Shown: positions 8,774 through 17,673 of the stretch, one piece after another
Position numbering within the stretch: the stretch's first letter is position 1
How the letters are laid out: every line of letters starts with the position of its first letter
Source: Azohydromonas australica DSM 1124
GTDB lineage: Bacteria; Pseudomonadota; Gammaproteobacteria; Burkholderiales; Burkholderiaceae_C
Direction: 5' to 3'
NCBI RefSeq assembly: GCF_000430725.1
Contig: NZ_KE387213.1
Location: 1-64,000 of the forward strand
Length of the DNA: 64,000 nt
The notes under the pieces: generated by a model
Seen by the model: the letters and a program-made list of their open reading frames with translations, nothing else
What the model was told of the DNA's origin: nothing
The model's database searches: none
Program-made: the position numbers and the translations under genes

Positions 8774-10051
8774 TCAATGCCGGTCGCTGCGCGCGATGGC
8801 CAGCAGCCGCTCGACCTCGTCGCGGTGGCGCACGCAGTTGCGCTGGTGCCAGCGCCCGATCAGCGCCATGGTGCCGGCCACGACGATGCCGAAGATCGTG
8901 ATGGCACCGAAGGCCGACAGGCCCAGCTTGGTCATGCCGGTGTAGAAGGCGCCCAGGCCCAGGATGCAGGCCTGCTCGTTGAAGTTCTGCACCGCGATGG
9001 AACGGCCCGCGCCCATGAGGTTGTGGCCGCGGTGCTGCAGCAGCGCGTTCATCGGCACCACCAGGTAGCCGCCGATGCCGCCCAGCAGCACCAGGAAGGG
9101 CGCGGCGATCCAGACGTCAGTGATGAAATTCATGCCGATCACCAGCAGCCCCATCAGCACGCCCAGCGGGATGACGCCGGTGGCGCGCTCCAGCCGCATC
9201 GCCAGCGAGGCCACGATGGCGCCCACCGCCGTGCCGATGGCCACCACGCCCACCAGCGAGGAGGCCTGCGTGGTGCCGTAGCCCAGCGCCGCCGCGGCCC
9301 AGGCCAGCACGATGTAGCGCAGGTTGCCCGAGACGCCCCAGAACAGCGTGGTGGTGGCCAGCGAGATCTGGCCCAGCTTGTCGGCCCACAGCCGCGCGTT
9401 GCAGTGCGAGAAGTCGCGCACCAGCCCGGCGGGGCCCAGCTCCAGCGGCTGCAGCGGCGCCTCAGTGCGCGGGATGCGCAGGTTGAACAGCGCCGCCAGC
9501 ACGTACAGCAGGATCATCGAGGCGATGGCGGCCTCGGGCGGCGTGTCCACGCCGGTGTCGATCAGCGGCAGGTCGAAGCCCAGCAGCACCGAGCCGAAGC
9601 GGGCGCCGACGAGCTGTCCGCCCAGCAGCACGCCCAGGATGATGGAGCCGATGGTCAGGCCCTCGATCCAGCCGTTGGCCTTGACCAGCTGCGACGGCGG
9701 CAGCAGCTCGGTGAGGATGCCGTACTTGGCCGGCGAGTACGCCGCCGCGCCCAGCCCGACGATGGCGTAGGCCGCCAGCGGGTGGGTGCCGAACAGCATC
9801 ATCAGGCAGCCCACGACCTTGATGCTGTTGGCGACGAACATCACCTTGCCCTTGGGCACCGCGTCGGCGAAGGCGCCCACGAAGGGCGCCAGCACCACGT
9901 AGAACAGCGCGAACATCGGCACCAGCGCCGCGCGCTGCCACTCCGCAGCCCCCGAGGTCTTGAGCAGTTCGACCGCCGCGACGAACAGCGCGTTGTCAGC
10001 CAGCGAGCTGAAGAACTGCGCTGACATGATTGTGTAGAAGCCTTTTTTCAT
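8774..10051 (-). CDS. lplT: Lysophospholipid transporter LplT
   Basis: This codes for 425 residues, a major facilitator protein with about 12 membrane segments. The N-terminal part (FYTIMSAQFFSSLADNALFV), the FADAVPKGKVMFVANSIK loop and the YSPAKYGILTELLPPSQLVK segment are characteristic of LplT. LplT flips lysophospholipids from the periplasmic to the cytoplasmic leaflet of the inner membrane for re-acylation. In enterobacteria the acyltransferase Aas is adjacent, but it is absent here. It is divergent from alr. Confidence 0.93.
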   Translation of the reverse strand: MKKGFYTIMSAQFFSSLADNALFVAAVELLKTSGAAEWQRAALVPMFALFYVVLAPFVGAFADAVPKGKVMFVANSIKVVGCLMMLFGTHPLAAYAIVGLGAAAYSPAKYGILTELLPPSQLVKANGWIEGLTIGSIILGVLLGGQLVGARFGSVLLGFDLPLIDTGVDTPPEAAIASMILLYVLAALFNLRIPRTEAPLQPLELGPAGLVRDFSHCNARLWADKLGQISLATTTLFWGVSGNLRYIVLAWAAAALGYGTTQASSLVGVVAIGTAVGAIVASLAMRLERATGVIPLGVLMGLLVIGMNFITDVWIAAPFLVLLGGIGGYLVVPMNALLQHRGHNLMGAGRSIAVQNFNEQACILGLGAFYTGMTKLGLSAFGAITIFGIVVAGTMALIGRWHQRNCVRHRDEVERLLAIARSDRH

Positions 10052-10233
10052 GCGCAGCGGGCGGAGGGCATGCGCCGCTCCCGGGGGAGGCGCCTGCGCC
10101 AGGAAATGCAGGTGGGGGGCCTGGAGCCAAAGCGCGGGGTTATAGCACGCGGCTTTTTGGCTTCCCGCAGGGTGAAAGCGGGCCGGAACCCAAAGGCAGA
10201 ATTGCTGCTCACTTCTGCCTTCGCCGCCGTGCC

Positions 10234-11331
10234 ATGCCGCGCCCGATCCAAGCCCTCATCCACACCGACGCCCTCACCCACAACCTGGCGCGCGCCCGCG
10301 ACGCCGCGCCCGACGCCCGGGTGTGGGCGGTGGTCAAGGCCAACGCCTACGGGCACGGCATCGAGCGCGTGTTCCAGGCCCTGCGCGGCGCCGACGGCTT
10401 CGCGCTGCTGGACCTGGACGAGGCGCGGCGGCTGCGCGAGCTCGACTGGCGCGGGCCGATCCTGCTGCTCGAAGGCTGCTTCGAGCCGCGCGACCTGGAG
10501 CTGTGCTCGCGCCTGGACCTGTGGCACGTGATCCACCGCGAGGCGCAGATCGACTGGCTGGCGGCGCACAAGACGCAGCAGCCGCACCGGGTGTTCCTCA
10601 AGCTCAACAGCGGCATGAACCGCCTGGGCTTGCGGCCCCAGGCCTTCAGGAGCGCCTGGGCGCGGCTTAACGCGCTGCCGCAGGTGGACGAGATCTCCTT
10701 CGTCACCCACTTCGCCGACGCCGACGGCCCGCGCGGCGTGGAGCCGCAGGTGCAGCGCTTCCTGGAGGCCACGGCGGACCTGCCCGGCGAGCGCTCGCTG
10801 AGCAACAGCGCCGCGACGCTGCGCCTGGCCGGCACCGACGCGCGCGTGCGCGCCGACTGGGTGCGCCCGGGGATCATGGTCTACGGCAGCGCGCCGGACT
10901 TCCCCGAGAACGACATCGCCCACTGGGGCCTGCAGCCCACCATGACGCTGCGCTCGCAGCTCATCGCCGTGCAGCAGCTGCAGCCGGGCGAGACGGTGGG
11001 CTACGGCAGCACCTTCACAACCCAGCAGCCCATGCGCATCGGGGTCGTGGCCTGCGGCTACGCCGACGGCTACCCGCGCCATGCCGGCACGGGCACGCCG
11101 GTGCTGGTGGAGGGCGTGCGCACGCGCACCCTCGGGCGCGTGTCGATGGACATGCTGGCGGTGGACCTGTCACCCGTGCCCGCGGCGCAGCCCGGCGCGG
11201 AGGTGACGCTGTGGGGGCGCGGGCCGCGCGGTGCGGTGCTGCCCATCGACGAGGTGGCGCAAGCCGCCGGCACCCTGGGCTACGAGCTGATGTGCGCGCT
11301 GGCCCTGCGGGTGCCGGTGCTCACGGTCTGA
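10234..11331 (+). CDS. alr: Alanine racemase
   Basis: This codes for 365 residues. The pyridoxal-phosphate lysine is in WAVVKANAYGHG (K35), and the C-terminal catalytic tyrosine lies in the VGYGSTF segment. The conserved LGRVSMDMLAVDL and GYELMCALA parts are present. It interconverts L- and D-alanine for peptidoglycan. I chose the ATG at 10234 because MPRPIQALIHTDAL matches family N-termini; the longer upstream frame is unlikely. The arfB start is only 5 bases after its stop codon, so the two are probably one transcript. Confidence 0.96.
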   Translation: MPRPIQALIHTDALTHNLARARDAAPDARVWAVVKANAYGHGIERVFQALRGADGFALLDLDEARRLRELDWRGPILLLEGCFEPRDLELCSRLDLWHVIHREAQIDWLAAHKTQQPHRVFLKLNSGMNRLGLRPQAFRSAWARLNALPQVDEISFVTHFADADGPRGVEPQVQRFLEATADLPGERSLSNSAATLRLAGTDARVRADWVRPGIMVYGSAPDFPENDIAHWGLQPTMTLRSQLIAVQQLQPGETVGYGSTFTTQQPMRIGVVACGYADGYPRHAGTGTPVLVEGVRTRTLGRVSMDMLAVDLSPVPAAQPGAEVTLWGRGPRGAVLPIDEVAQAAGTLGYELMCALALRVPVLTV

Positions 11332-11335
11332 AGCC

Positions 11336-11740
11336 ATGAGGCCCAGCGTCCAGGTCCAGCCGCATGAAGTGCACTGCACCGCGGTGCGCGCGCAGGGTGC
11401 GGGCGGGCAGAACGTCAACAAGGTCTCCACGGCCGTCCACCTGCGCTACGACATCCGCGCCAGCTCCCTGCCCGAGGACGTCAAGCAGCGGCTGCTGGCG
11501 CTGGGCGACGCGCGCATCACGCGCGAGGGCGTGGTGGTGATCAAGGCGCAGGAGCACCGCAGCCAGGAGATGAACCGCGCCGATGCGCTGACGCGGCTGC
11601 AGGCGCTGGTGGACAGCGTGGCCGAGGCGCCCAAGGTGCGCCGCCCCACGAAGCCCACCCGGGCCTCGCAGCGCCGCCGCGTGGAGGCCAAGGCGCGCCA
11701 CGGGGCGGTGAAGGCGCTGCGCGGACGCGTCGATTCCTGA
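11336..11740 (+). CDS. arfB: Alternative ribosome-rescue factor ArfB
   Basis: This codes for 134 residues with the release-factor GGQ motif at 23-25 (QGAGGQNVNKVSTAVHL). A basic tail follows (RRPTKPTRASQRRRVEAKARH), which in ArfB inserts into the empty mRNA channel of stalled ribosomes. It hydrolyses peptidyl-tRNA on non-stop complexes. It is close-coupled to alr and has a convergent neighbour 9 bases beyond its stop. Confidence 0.95.
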   Translation: MRPSVQVQPHEVHCTAVRAQGAGGQNVNKVSTAVHLRYDIRASSLPEDVKQRLLALGDARITREGVVVIKAQEHRSQEMNRADALTRLQALVDSVAEAPKVRRPTKPTRASQRRRVEAKARHGAVKALRGRVDS

Positions 11741-11748
11741 GCCGGCCG

Positions 11749-12942
11749 CTACTGCGGCAGCGGCGCCAGCGTGCAGCCGTCGGGCTGGCTGTTGCACGGG
11801 CGCGAGCCCGAGGGCGCCAGCCAGTTCGCGCGCGTCATGGTGTCGGTCACCACCCGCGCCAGCAGCTGGTAGCCGTAGGGCGTGAGGTGCACGTCGTCGG
11901 AGAACCAGTATTTCGAGACGTCAGCGGCCACGGTCGTCGCCGCGCTGCAGAACAGCGCGGTGGACGCCTTCGTGAGGTCGCATGCCGGCGTGGTGGTGTT
12001 GAGCAGGCCGTAATTCGCCGGAGCCAGCGCCTGCAGCTCGCTGGCGGTGTACGCGTCCGCCACCAGCACGCGGGGCTCGTTGGCGAAGGCCTGCAGCAAC
12101 GGCAGGTTCAAAGCCAGGGCCAGCTGCGAGACGGAGGCGCGCTGGGTCGGAGACAGCGCCGCCACTGCGGGCGTGACGCCGACGTCGGGCAGCAGCACCA
12201 CCACCACGCGCTGCGCGCCCTTGGCCAGCAACTGGCTCTGGATCAGGCCCACCAGCTGCGTGCCGGCCAGCGTCAGCGCATCGCGGATCTGCGCGCCCAG
12301 CACGTTGAGATCGTCAGCGCTCGCACCGGCCTTGATCGCGGCCGTCAACCTCGAAAGCTGCACCAGGGCGTCGTTGCCGCCGGCCATCACCGTGACCAGG
12401 TCGCCGGCGGCGAAGCTGCCGCCCGCCACCGCGAGGTGGTGCGCGATCTGCGCCGCCACCGGCTCGGTCAGCGCGCCCAGGTAGCCGCGGGTGTCGCCCA
12501 CGGCCAGGGTCGCGGCATTGCCCGGCCCGAAGGGCTCGGTGACCCGGGAGCCGCCTTGCGCGTAGTTGAAGCAGGTCGGGTGGTCCGCGACGGGCTCGGC
12601 CAGCGCCGCCAGGGGACCGCCGGCCGGCGAGTTCAGGCCCGTGCGCGCCGCGCAGGGGGCCGGCAGGGCCAGCTCGTGCGCGAGTTGCTCGGTCCAGTTG
12701 GTGCCGGCCTTGGGCCGGGTGGCCGGGTTGAAGTCATTGACCGTGTACTGGCCGCCGCCCAGTGCCGCGACGCCCCGCGTGCGGTACGTGCCCACGTCGC
12801 TGAGGCTGTCGCCGAAGCTCACCATCCGCGTGTAGGTCGGTGGCGGTGGCGGTGCGTCGTCGCCGCCCCCGCCGCAACCCGCCACCAGCAACGCCACGGC
12901 CGCCGCCAGGGCTGCCTTCACCTTGTTGTGCTTCATCCCCAT
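11749..12942 (-). CDS. GDSL/SGNH-type esterase lipoprotein
   Basis: This codes for about 397 residues. The signal sequence ends in a lipobox (LLVAGC) followed by a glycine run, so it should be a lipid-anchored envelope protein. The nucleophile Ser is in MVSFGDSLSDVGTY, block III Asn in VMAGGNDAL, and the catalytic Asp/His in FSDDVHLTPYGYQLLA. It is a predicted esterase or lipase with unknown substrate. AGGAGAGGG lies just before the ATG at 12942, and the ATG at 12936 is an equally good start. It is divergent from radA. Confidence 0.88.
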   Translation of the reverse strand: MGMKHNKVKAALAAAVALLVAGCGGGGDDAPPPPPTYTRMVSFGDSLSDVGTYRTRGVAALGGGQYTVNDFNPATRPKAGTNWTEQLAHELALPAPCAARTGLNSPAGGPLAALAEPVADHPTCFNYAQGGSRVTEPFGPGNAATLAVGDTRGYLGALTEPVAAQIAHHLAVAGGSFAAGDLVTVMAGGNDALVQLSRLTAAIKAGASADDLNVLGAQIRDALTLAGTQLVGLIQSQLLAKGAQRVVVVLLPDVGVTPAVAALSPTQRASVSQLALALNLPLLQAFANEPRVLVADAYTASELQALAPANYGLLNTTTPACDLTKASTALFCSAATTVAADVSKYWFSDDVHLTPYGYQLLARVVTDTMTRANWLAPSGSRPCNSQPDGCTLAPLPQ

Positions 12943-13101
12943 GGACCCTCTCCTGCGGTGTCTGGACGCCAAGGGCGCCAGTGTGACCACGGGGGAGCCT
13001 CTTGCCAGTCGGGCATTTCAGCAGGTGGCGCGCGGGCGCAACAGCGCCCCGCCTTGGCCGCTCGCGGGCGCGGGGTTGGAGCGGGCCGGGACAATGGCGC
13101 C

Positions 13102-14472
13102 ATGGCACGTGAAAAAAGCATCTACACCTGCACCGAGTGCGGGGGCACCAGCGCCAAGTGGTTGGGGCGCTGCCCGGCCTGCGGGGCCTGGAACACGCTG
13201 GTGGAAGGGCCGGCGGAAAGCGGCGGAACGGGAGCGTCGAAGAACCGCTTCCAGGCGCTGGCCAAGAGCCAGCCGGTGGCCACGCTCAGCGAGATCGAGG
13301 CCGGCGACGTGGCGCGCACGCCCACGGGCATCGAGGAGCTGGACCGGGTGCTGGGCGGGGGCATCGTCGCCGGGGGCGTGGTGCTCATCGGCGGCGACCC
13401 GGGCATCGGCAAGTCCACGCTGCTGCTGCAGGCGGTGGACGCACTGTCCCAGCAGATGCCGGTGCTCTACGTCACCGGCGAGGAGTCCGGCGCGCAGGTG
13501 GCGCTGCGCGCGCACCGCCTGGGCCTGGAGGGCGCGCGCGTGCGCGTGCTGGCGGAGATCAACCTGGAGAAGATCCTGGCCACCGTCGAGGCCGAGCGCC
13601 CGGCCTTCTGCGTCATCGACTCGATCCAGACGCTCTACTCCGAGCAGCTGACCTCGGCGCCGGGCTCGGTGGCGCAGGTGCGCGAGTGCGCCGCGCACCT
13701 CACGCGCGCGGCCAAGGGCGGCGGCACCAGCATCGTGCTGGTGGGCCACGTCACCAAGGAAGGCGCCCTGGCCGGCCCGCGCGTGCTGGAGCACATGGTG
13801 GACACGGTGCTCTATTTCGAAGGCGACACCCACTCCAGCTTCCGCCTGGTGCGCGCGATCAAGAACCGCTTCGGCGCCGTCAACGAGATCGGCGTGTTCG
13901 CGATGACCGAGCGCGGGCTCAAGGGCGTGGCCAATCCCAGCGCCATCTTCCTGTCCACGCACGGCGAGCCGGTGCCGGGCTCGTGCGTGCTGGTGACGCT
14001 GGAGGGCACGCGCCCACTGCTGGTGGAGGTGCAGGCGCTGGTGGACGCGGGCGGGCCCAGCCCGCGGCGGCTGTCGGTGGGCCTGGACCGTGACCGCCTG
14101 GCGATGCTGCTGGCGGTGCTGCACCGGCACGCGGGCGTGTCGTGCATGGACCAGGACGTGTTCGTCAACGCCGTGGGCGGCGTGCGCATCAGCGAGCCCG
14201 CGGCGGACCTGGCGGTGCTGCTGGCCATCCATTCCAGCCTGCGCGGCAAGCCGCTGCCGCGCGGCTTCATCGCCTTCGGCGAGGTGGGCTTGGCCGGGGA
14301 AGTCCGGCCCGCGCCGCGCGGCCAGGAGCGGCTCAAGGAGGCGGCCAAGCTGGGCTTCAGCGTGGCGGTGGTGCCGCGCGCCAACCTGCCCAAGAAGCCC
14401 ATCGAGGGCCTGGCCATCCACCCGGTGGAGCGCATCGAGGACGCGATCCACGTGCTGCGCGAGCTGGACTGA
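13102..14472 (+). CDS. radA: DNA repair protein RadA
   Basis: This codes for 456 residues. The N-terminal four-cysteine zinc finger (YTCTECGGTSAKWLGRCPAC, C10/C13/C24/C27) is followed by the RecA-like core with Walker A GGDPGIGKSTLLLQ. The RadA signature KNRFG lies in AIKNRFGAVNEIG, and a Lon-like C-terminal domain follows. It promotes branch migration and processing of recombination intermediates. The start is fixed by the zinc finger. A small membrane-protein gene follows 26 bases later. Confidence 0.96.
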   Translation: MAREKSIYTCTECGGTSAKWLGRCPACGAWNTLVEGPAESGGTGASKNRFQALAKSQPVATLSEIEAGDVARTPTGIEELDRVLGGGIVAGGVVLIGGDPGIGKSTLLLQAVDALSQQMPVLYVTGEESGAQVALRAHRLGLEGARVRVLAEINLEKILATVEAERPAFCVIDSIQTLYSEQLTSAPGSVAQVRECAAHLTRAAKGGGTSIVLVGHVTKEGALAGPRVLEHMVDTVLYFEGDTHSSFRLVRAIKNRFGAVNEIGVFAMTERGLKGVANPSAIFLSTHGEPVPGSCVLVTLEGTRPLLVEVQALVDAGGPSPRRLSVGLDRDRLAMLLAVLHRHAGVSCMDQDVFVNAVGGVRISEPAADLAVLLAIHSSLRGKPLPRGFIAFGEVGLAGEVRPAPRGQERLKEAAKLGFSVAVVPRANLPKKPIEGLAIHPVERIEDAIHVLRELD

Positions 14473-14498
14473 ACTGAACAAGACGACGAGGGAACGAC

Positions 14499-14897
14499 AT
14501 GAACATGTGGATCGGATGGGCGCTGGCGCTGGCCGTGCTGGCGCTGGGCTTCGTGCAGTACGGCTGGCGCGGCGCGCTGCTGGGGCTGACAGTGGTGGTG
14601 TTCTGGCTGGTGCTGCAGTTCAACCGCACCGTGAAGGTGATGCGCAACGCCAACCAGTTCCCGGTGGGCTACGTGGAGAGCGCCGTGATGCTCAACGCCA
14701 AGCTCAAGCCGGGCATGCGCATGCTCGACATCGTGTCGCTCACGCGCAGCCTGGGCCAGCGCCTGGAGGGCGCGGGCGACGCGCCGGGCGCCGAGCGCTG
14801 GCGCTGGCGTGACGCCGGCGGCGCCAGCGTGGAGGTGGAGATGCGGCGCGGGCGCTGCCGGCGCTGGACGCTCGCGCGCGAGGGCGACGTGGCGTAG
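14499..14897 (+). CDS. Hypothetical membrane protein downstream of radA
   Basis: This codes for 132 residues. Two hydrophobic segments (WIGWALALAVLALGFVQYG and LLGLTVVVFWLVLQF) are followed by a cytoplasmic part containing ESAVMLNAKLKPGMRMLDIV and an Arg-rich end. A GAGGGAACGAC site precedes the ATG. The 26-base spacing from radA suggests cotranscription. I recognise it only as an uncharacterised protein, so no function is assigned. Confidence 0.75.
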   Translation: MNMWIGWALALAVLALGFVQYGWRGALLGLTVVVFWLVLQFNRTVKVMRNANQFPVGYVESAVMLNAKLKPGMRMLDIVSLTRSLGQRLEGAGDAPGAERWRWRDAGGASVEVEMRRGRCRRWTLAREGDVA

Positions 14898-15002
14898 TAC
14901 CGGCACGGCGCACGCTGGTTCAGCGCCGCGCGGGCGGGCGGGCGCGGGGCGCCTCGTAGAATCGTGAGTTTTTCGTCACACCAAATTCCTTCGGAGTCCA
15001 CG

Positions 15003-15926
15003 ATGTCCATGCACGACCGCGACGGCAAGATCTGGATGGACGGCGAGCTCGTCGACTGGCGCGATGCCAAGATCCATGTCCTGACCCACACGCTGCACTA
15101 CGGCTGCGGCGCCTTCGAGGGCGTGCGCGCCTACAACACGGTCAATGGCACGGCCATCTTCCGCCTGCGCGAGCACACCGAGCGGCTGTTCAACAGCGCC
15201 AAGATCCTGCGCATGAAGATGCCCTTCTCGATCGAGCAGATCGAGGAGGCGCAGCGCGAGGTGGTGCGCGTCAACAACCTGGAGAGCTGCTACCTGCGCC
15301 CGCTGGTGTGGATCGGCTCGGAGAAGCTGGGCGTGAGCCCCAAGGGCAACACGATCCACGTGATGGTCGCCGCCTGGTCCTGGGGCGCGTACCTGGGCGA
15401 GGAAGGCCTCAAGCGCGGCATCCGCGTCAAGACCAGCAGCTACACCCGCCACCACGTCAACATCACGATGACGCAGGCCAAGGCGGTGAGCAACTACAGC
15501 AACTCGATCCTGGCCAACATGGAAGCCACGGAGGACGGCTACGACGAGGCGCTGCTGCTGGACGCCGCCGGCTTCGTGAGCGAGGGCGCGGGCGAGAACA
15601 TCTTCGTGATCAAGAACGGCGTGGTGTACACGCCCGACCTGTCCGCCGGCGCGCTCAACGGCATCACGCGCAACACGATCTTCGCCATCTGCCAGGACCT
15701 GGGCCTGAAGCTGGTGGAAAAGCGCATCACGCGCGACGAGGTCTACATCGCCGACGAGGCCTTCTTCACCGGCACCGCCGCCGAAGTGACGCCCATCCGC
15801 GAGCTCGACCGCGTGGAGATCGGCCGCGGCTACCGCGGTCCCATCACCGAGAAGATCCAGGCCGCGTTCTTCGACATCGTCAACGGCCGCAACGCCAAGT
15901 ACGCCGAGTGGCTGACCAAGGTTTGA
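15003..15926 (+). CDS. ilvE: Branched-chain amino acid aminotransferase
   Basis: This codes for 307 residues, a class IV fold aminotransferase. The N-terminus (MHDRDGKIWMDGELVDWRDA), HYGCGAFEGVRAY and the pyridoxal-phosphate lysine in MTQAKAVSNYSNS (K160) are clear. LLLDAAGFVSEGAGENIFV and FFTGTAAEVTPI complete the cofactor site. It makes leucine, isoleucine and valine from their keto acids. The zinc-finger gene at 15943 starts 16 bases after its stop with an AAGGAG site between them. Confidence 0.97.
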   Translation: MSMHDRDGKIWMDGELVDWRDAKIHVLTHTLHYGCGAFEGVRAYNTVNGTAIFRLREHTERLFNSAKILRMKMPFSIEQIEEAQREVVRVNNLESCYLRPLVWIGSEKLGVSPKGNTIHVMVAAWSWGAYLGEEGLKRGIRVKTSSYTRHHVNITMTQAKAVSNYSNSILANMEATEDGYDEALLLDAAGFVSEGAGENIFVIKNGVVYTPDLSAGALNGITRNTIFAICQDLGLKLVEKRITRDEVYIADEAFFTGTAAEVTPIRELDRVEIGRGYRGPITEKIQAAFFDIVNGRNAKYAEWLTKV

Positions 15927-15942
15927 GTTGAAGGAGACCGTG

Positions 15943-16152
15943 ATGAGTACCGAAGCCAAGTCCGTCGTCGAAGTGAGCGCGTCCGAGCTGCAGGGCCCGG
16001 GCGTGGTGTTCTGCCCGAATCCGAAGATGCCGCTGTGGAGCACCCACCCGCGCGTGTTCATCGACGTGGCCACCACCGGCGAGGGCTGGTGCCCGTACTG
16101 CGGCACGCACTACCGGCTCAAGGCCGGCGAGAAGGTTTCGGCGCACCACTGA
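15943..16152 (+). CDS. Zinc-finger domain protein (zf-CHCC type)
   Basis: This codes for 69 residues. The metal ligands are visible as CPNPKMPLWSTHPRVFIDV followed by GWCPYCGTHY, the arrangement of the CHCC zinc-finger family that includes the mitochondrial complex I subunit NDUFS6. The role in bacteria is unclear. AAGGAG lies 7 bases before the ATG at 15943, so I prefer this over an in-frame ATG at 15928. It follows ilvE closely and precedes a strong terminator. Confidence 0.88.
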   Translation: MSTEAKSVVEVSASELQGPGVVFCPNPKMPLWSTHPRVFIDVATTGEGWCPYCGTHYRLKAGEKVSAHH

Positions 16153-16183
16153 CGCCGCGCCGCCTGCCGGCACTCTCCCGCGC

Positions 16184-16216
16184 AAAAGCCGCCCGCCTGC
16201 CGGGCGGCTTTTTTTC
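16184..16216. terminator. Strong rho-independent terminator after ilvE and the zinc-finger gene
   Basis: AAGCCGCCCG (16186-16195) pairs perfectly with CGGGCGGCTT (16201-16210) around a 5-base loop. Seven T residues follow on the plus strand. Confidence 0.92.
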
Positions 16217-16312
16217 GTCCCCGCGGCGCCCGCTTGCGCTCGCGGCGTCGGGTCTTGCGCCGGCGAGGCCGGGGTGGCCCCTCCCTACAATCCACGGCAA
16301 GGAACATCTGCC

Positions 16313-17197
16313 ATGCCGCGAGACCAGGAATTCATTCTTACTTTGTCCTGCCAGGACCAGCCCGGCATCGTCCATGCCGTCTCCGGGCTGCTGTACCAGG
16401 CGGGCTGCAACATCATCGACTCGCAGCAGTTCGGCGACGTGGGCGCGGAAGACGCCACGGGGCTGTTCTTCATGCGGGTGCACTTCGAGGCGCCGCAGCA
16501 CCTGTCGGACGCCGCGACGCTGGAGCGGCTGCTGGGCAACATGCGCCAGCAGTTCCGCATGGACGCCCGGCTGCATGCGGTGAATGCCCGCCCGCGCGTG
16601 CTGCTGATGGTCAGCAAGTTCGGTCATTGCCTCAACGACCTGCTGTTCCGCTGGCGCAGCGGGCAGCTGGCGGTGGACATCCCGGCCATCGTCTCCAACC
16701 ACCCGGACTTCGCCGAGCTGGCCGCTAGCTACGGCGTCCCCTTCCACCACCTGCCGCTGGCCACCGGCTCGGGCGCCGAGGCCAAGCGCGCGCAGGAGCG
16801 CGAGATCGAGGCGCTGATCGAGCGGGAGCGCATCGACCTGGTGGTGCTGGCGCGCTACATGCAGATCCTCAGCAGCGAGTTCTGCCAGGCGCTGCATGGT
16901 CGCGCCATCAACATCCATCACAGCTTCCTGCCCAGCTTCAAGGGCGCGCGGCCCTACGCGCAGGCGCATGCGCGCGGCGTCAAGCTCATCGGCGCGACGG
17001 CGCACTACGTCACGGCCGACCTGGACGAGGGCCCGATCATCGAGCAGGACGTCGAGCGGGTGGACCATGCCCTCTCCGCCGAGGACCTCACCGCCGTGGG
17101 CCGCGATGTCGAGTGCGTGGTGCTGGCGCGCGCGGTGCGCTGGCATGTCGAGCACCGCGTGCTCATGAACGGGCACAAGACGGTGGTGTTCCGCTGA
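16313..17197 (+). CDS. purU: Formyltetrahydrofolate deformylase
   Basis: This codes for 294 residues. An N-terminal ACT domain (FILTLSCQDQPGIVHAVSGL) is followed by the formyl-transferase fold, with the catalytic region NIHHSFLPSFKGARPYAQA and AHYVTADLDEGPIIEQD. It hydrolyses 10-formyl-tetrahydrofolate to formate and tetrahydrofolate, balancing one-carbon pools. The ACT domain fixes the start at 16313. A small NTF2-like gene starts 23 bases after it. Confidence 0.96.
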   Translation: MPRDQEFILTLSCQDQPGIVHAVSGLLYQAGCNIIDSQQFGDVGAEDATGLFFMRVHFEAPQHLSDAATLERLLGNMRQQFRMDARLHAVNARPRVLLMVSKFGHCLNDLLFRWRSGQLAVDIPAIVSNHPDFAELAASYGVPFHHLPLATGSGAEAKRAQEREIEALIERERIDLVVLARYMQILSSEFCQALHGRAINIHHSFLPSFKGARPYAQAHARGVKLIGATAHYVTADLDEGPIIEQDVERVDHALSAEDLTAVGRDVECVVLARAVRWHVEHRVLMNGHKTVVFR

Positions 17198-17219
17198 CGC
17201 CACGCGCGAGGAACCAGCC

Positions 17220-17672
17220 ATGGCGCGCCGCCCCAAGTCCGAAACCGCCGCGCTCATGGCCTCGCCCGAGGAGATCGAGGCCGAGTTCTACGAGGCGCTG
17301 CAGCGCGGCGACCTCGAACGGCTGATGGCGGTGTGGGCAGACGACGACGAGGTGGTGTGCGTCCACCCCGGCGGCCCGCGCGTGGTGGGCCCGGCGGCGG
17401 TGCGCGCCACCTTCGAGGCCATTTTTGCCAACGGCCCGGTGCACGCGAGGCCCGAGCAGGTGCGCCGCGTGCAGGGTCCGGGCTGCGCGGTGCACAACCT
17501 CCTGGAGCGCGTGGAGGTGCTCACCGACGAGGGGCCCTTGACCGCATGGGTGATGGCCACCAACGTCTACCTGAAGGGGCCCCAGGGGTGGCGATTGGTG
17601 GCGCATCATGCAAGCGGAGGCTCACGCGAAGAGCCTCCCGAGATCTCCGAGGCTCCAACCGTCCTGCACTGA
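17220..17672 (+). CDS. NTF2-like (SnoaL/DUF4440 type) protein
   Basis: This codes for 150 residues. The order MASPEEIEAEFYEALQRGDL, WADDDEVVCVHPGGPRVVG, then VMATNVYLKGPQGWRLVAHH follows the cone-shaped NTF2 fold of the SnoaL-like/DUF4440 group. These may be small enzymes or ligand-binding proteins. No catalytic residues can be assigned. It lies between purU and the YheT-like hydrolase, with a 1-base gap to the latter, so it is probably cotranscribed. Confidence 0.85.
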   Translation: MARRPKSETAALMASPEEIEAEFYEALQRGDLERLMAVWADDDEVVCVHPGGPRVVGPAAVRATFEAIFANGPVHARPEQVRRVQGPGCAVHNLLERVEVLTDEGPLTAWVMATNVYLKGPQGWRLVAHHASGGSREEPPEISEAPTVLH

Positions 17673-17673
17673 C

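Noticed and set aside
11887..13101. Long plus-strand extension of the radA frame through the GDSL gene
   Set aside because: It is antisense to a clear lipoprotein gene and lacks family features; RadA starts at its zinc finger.
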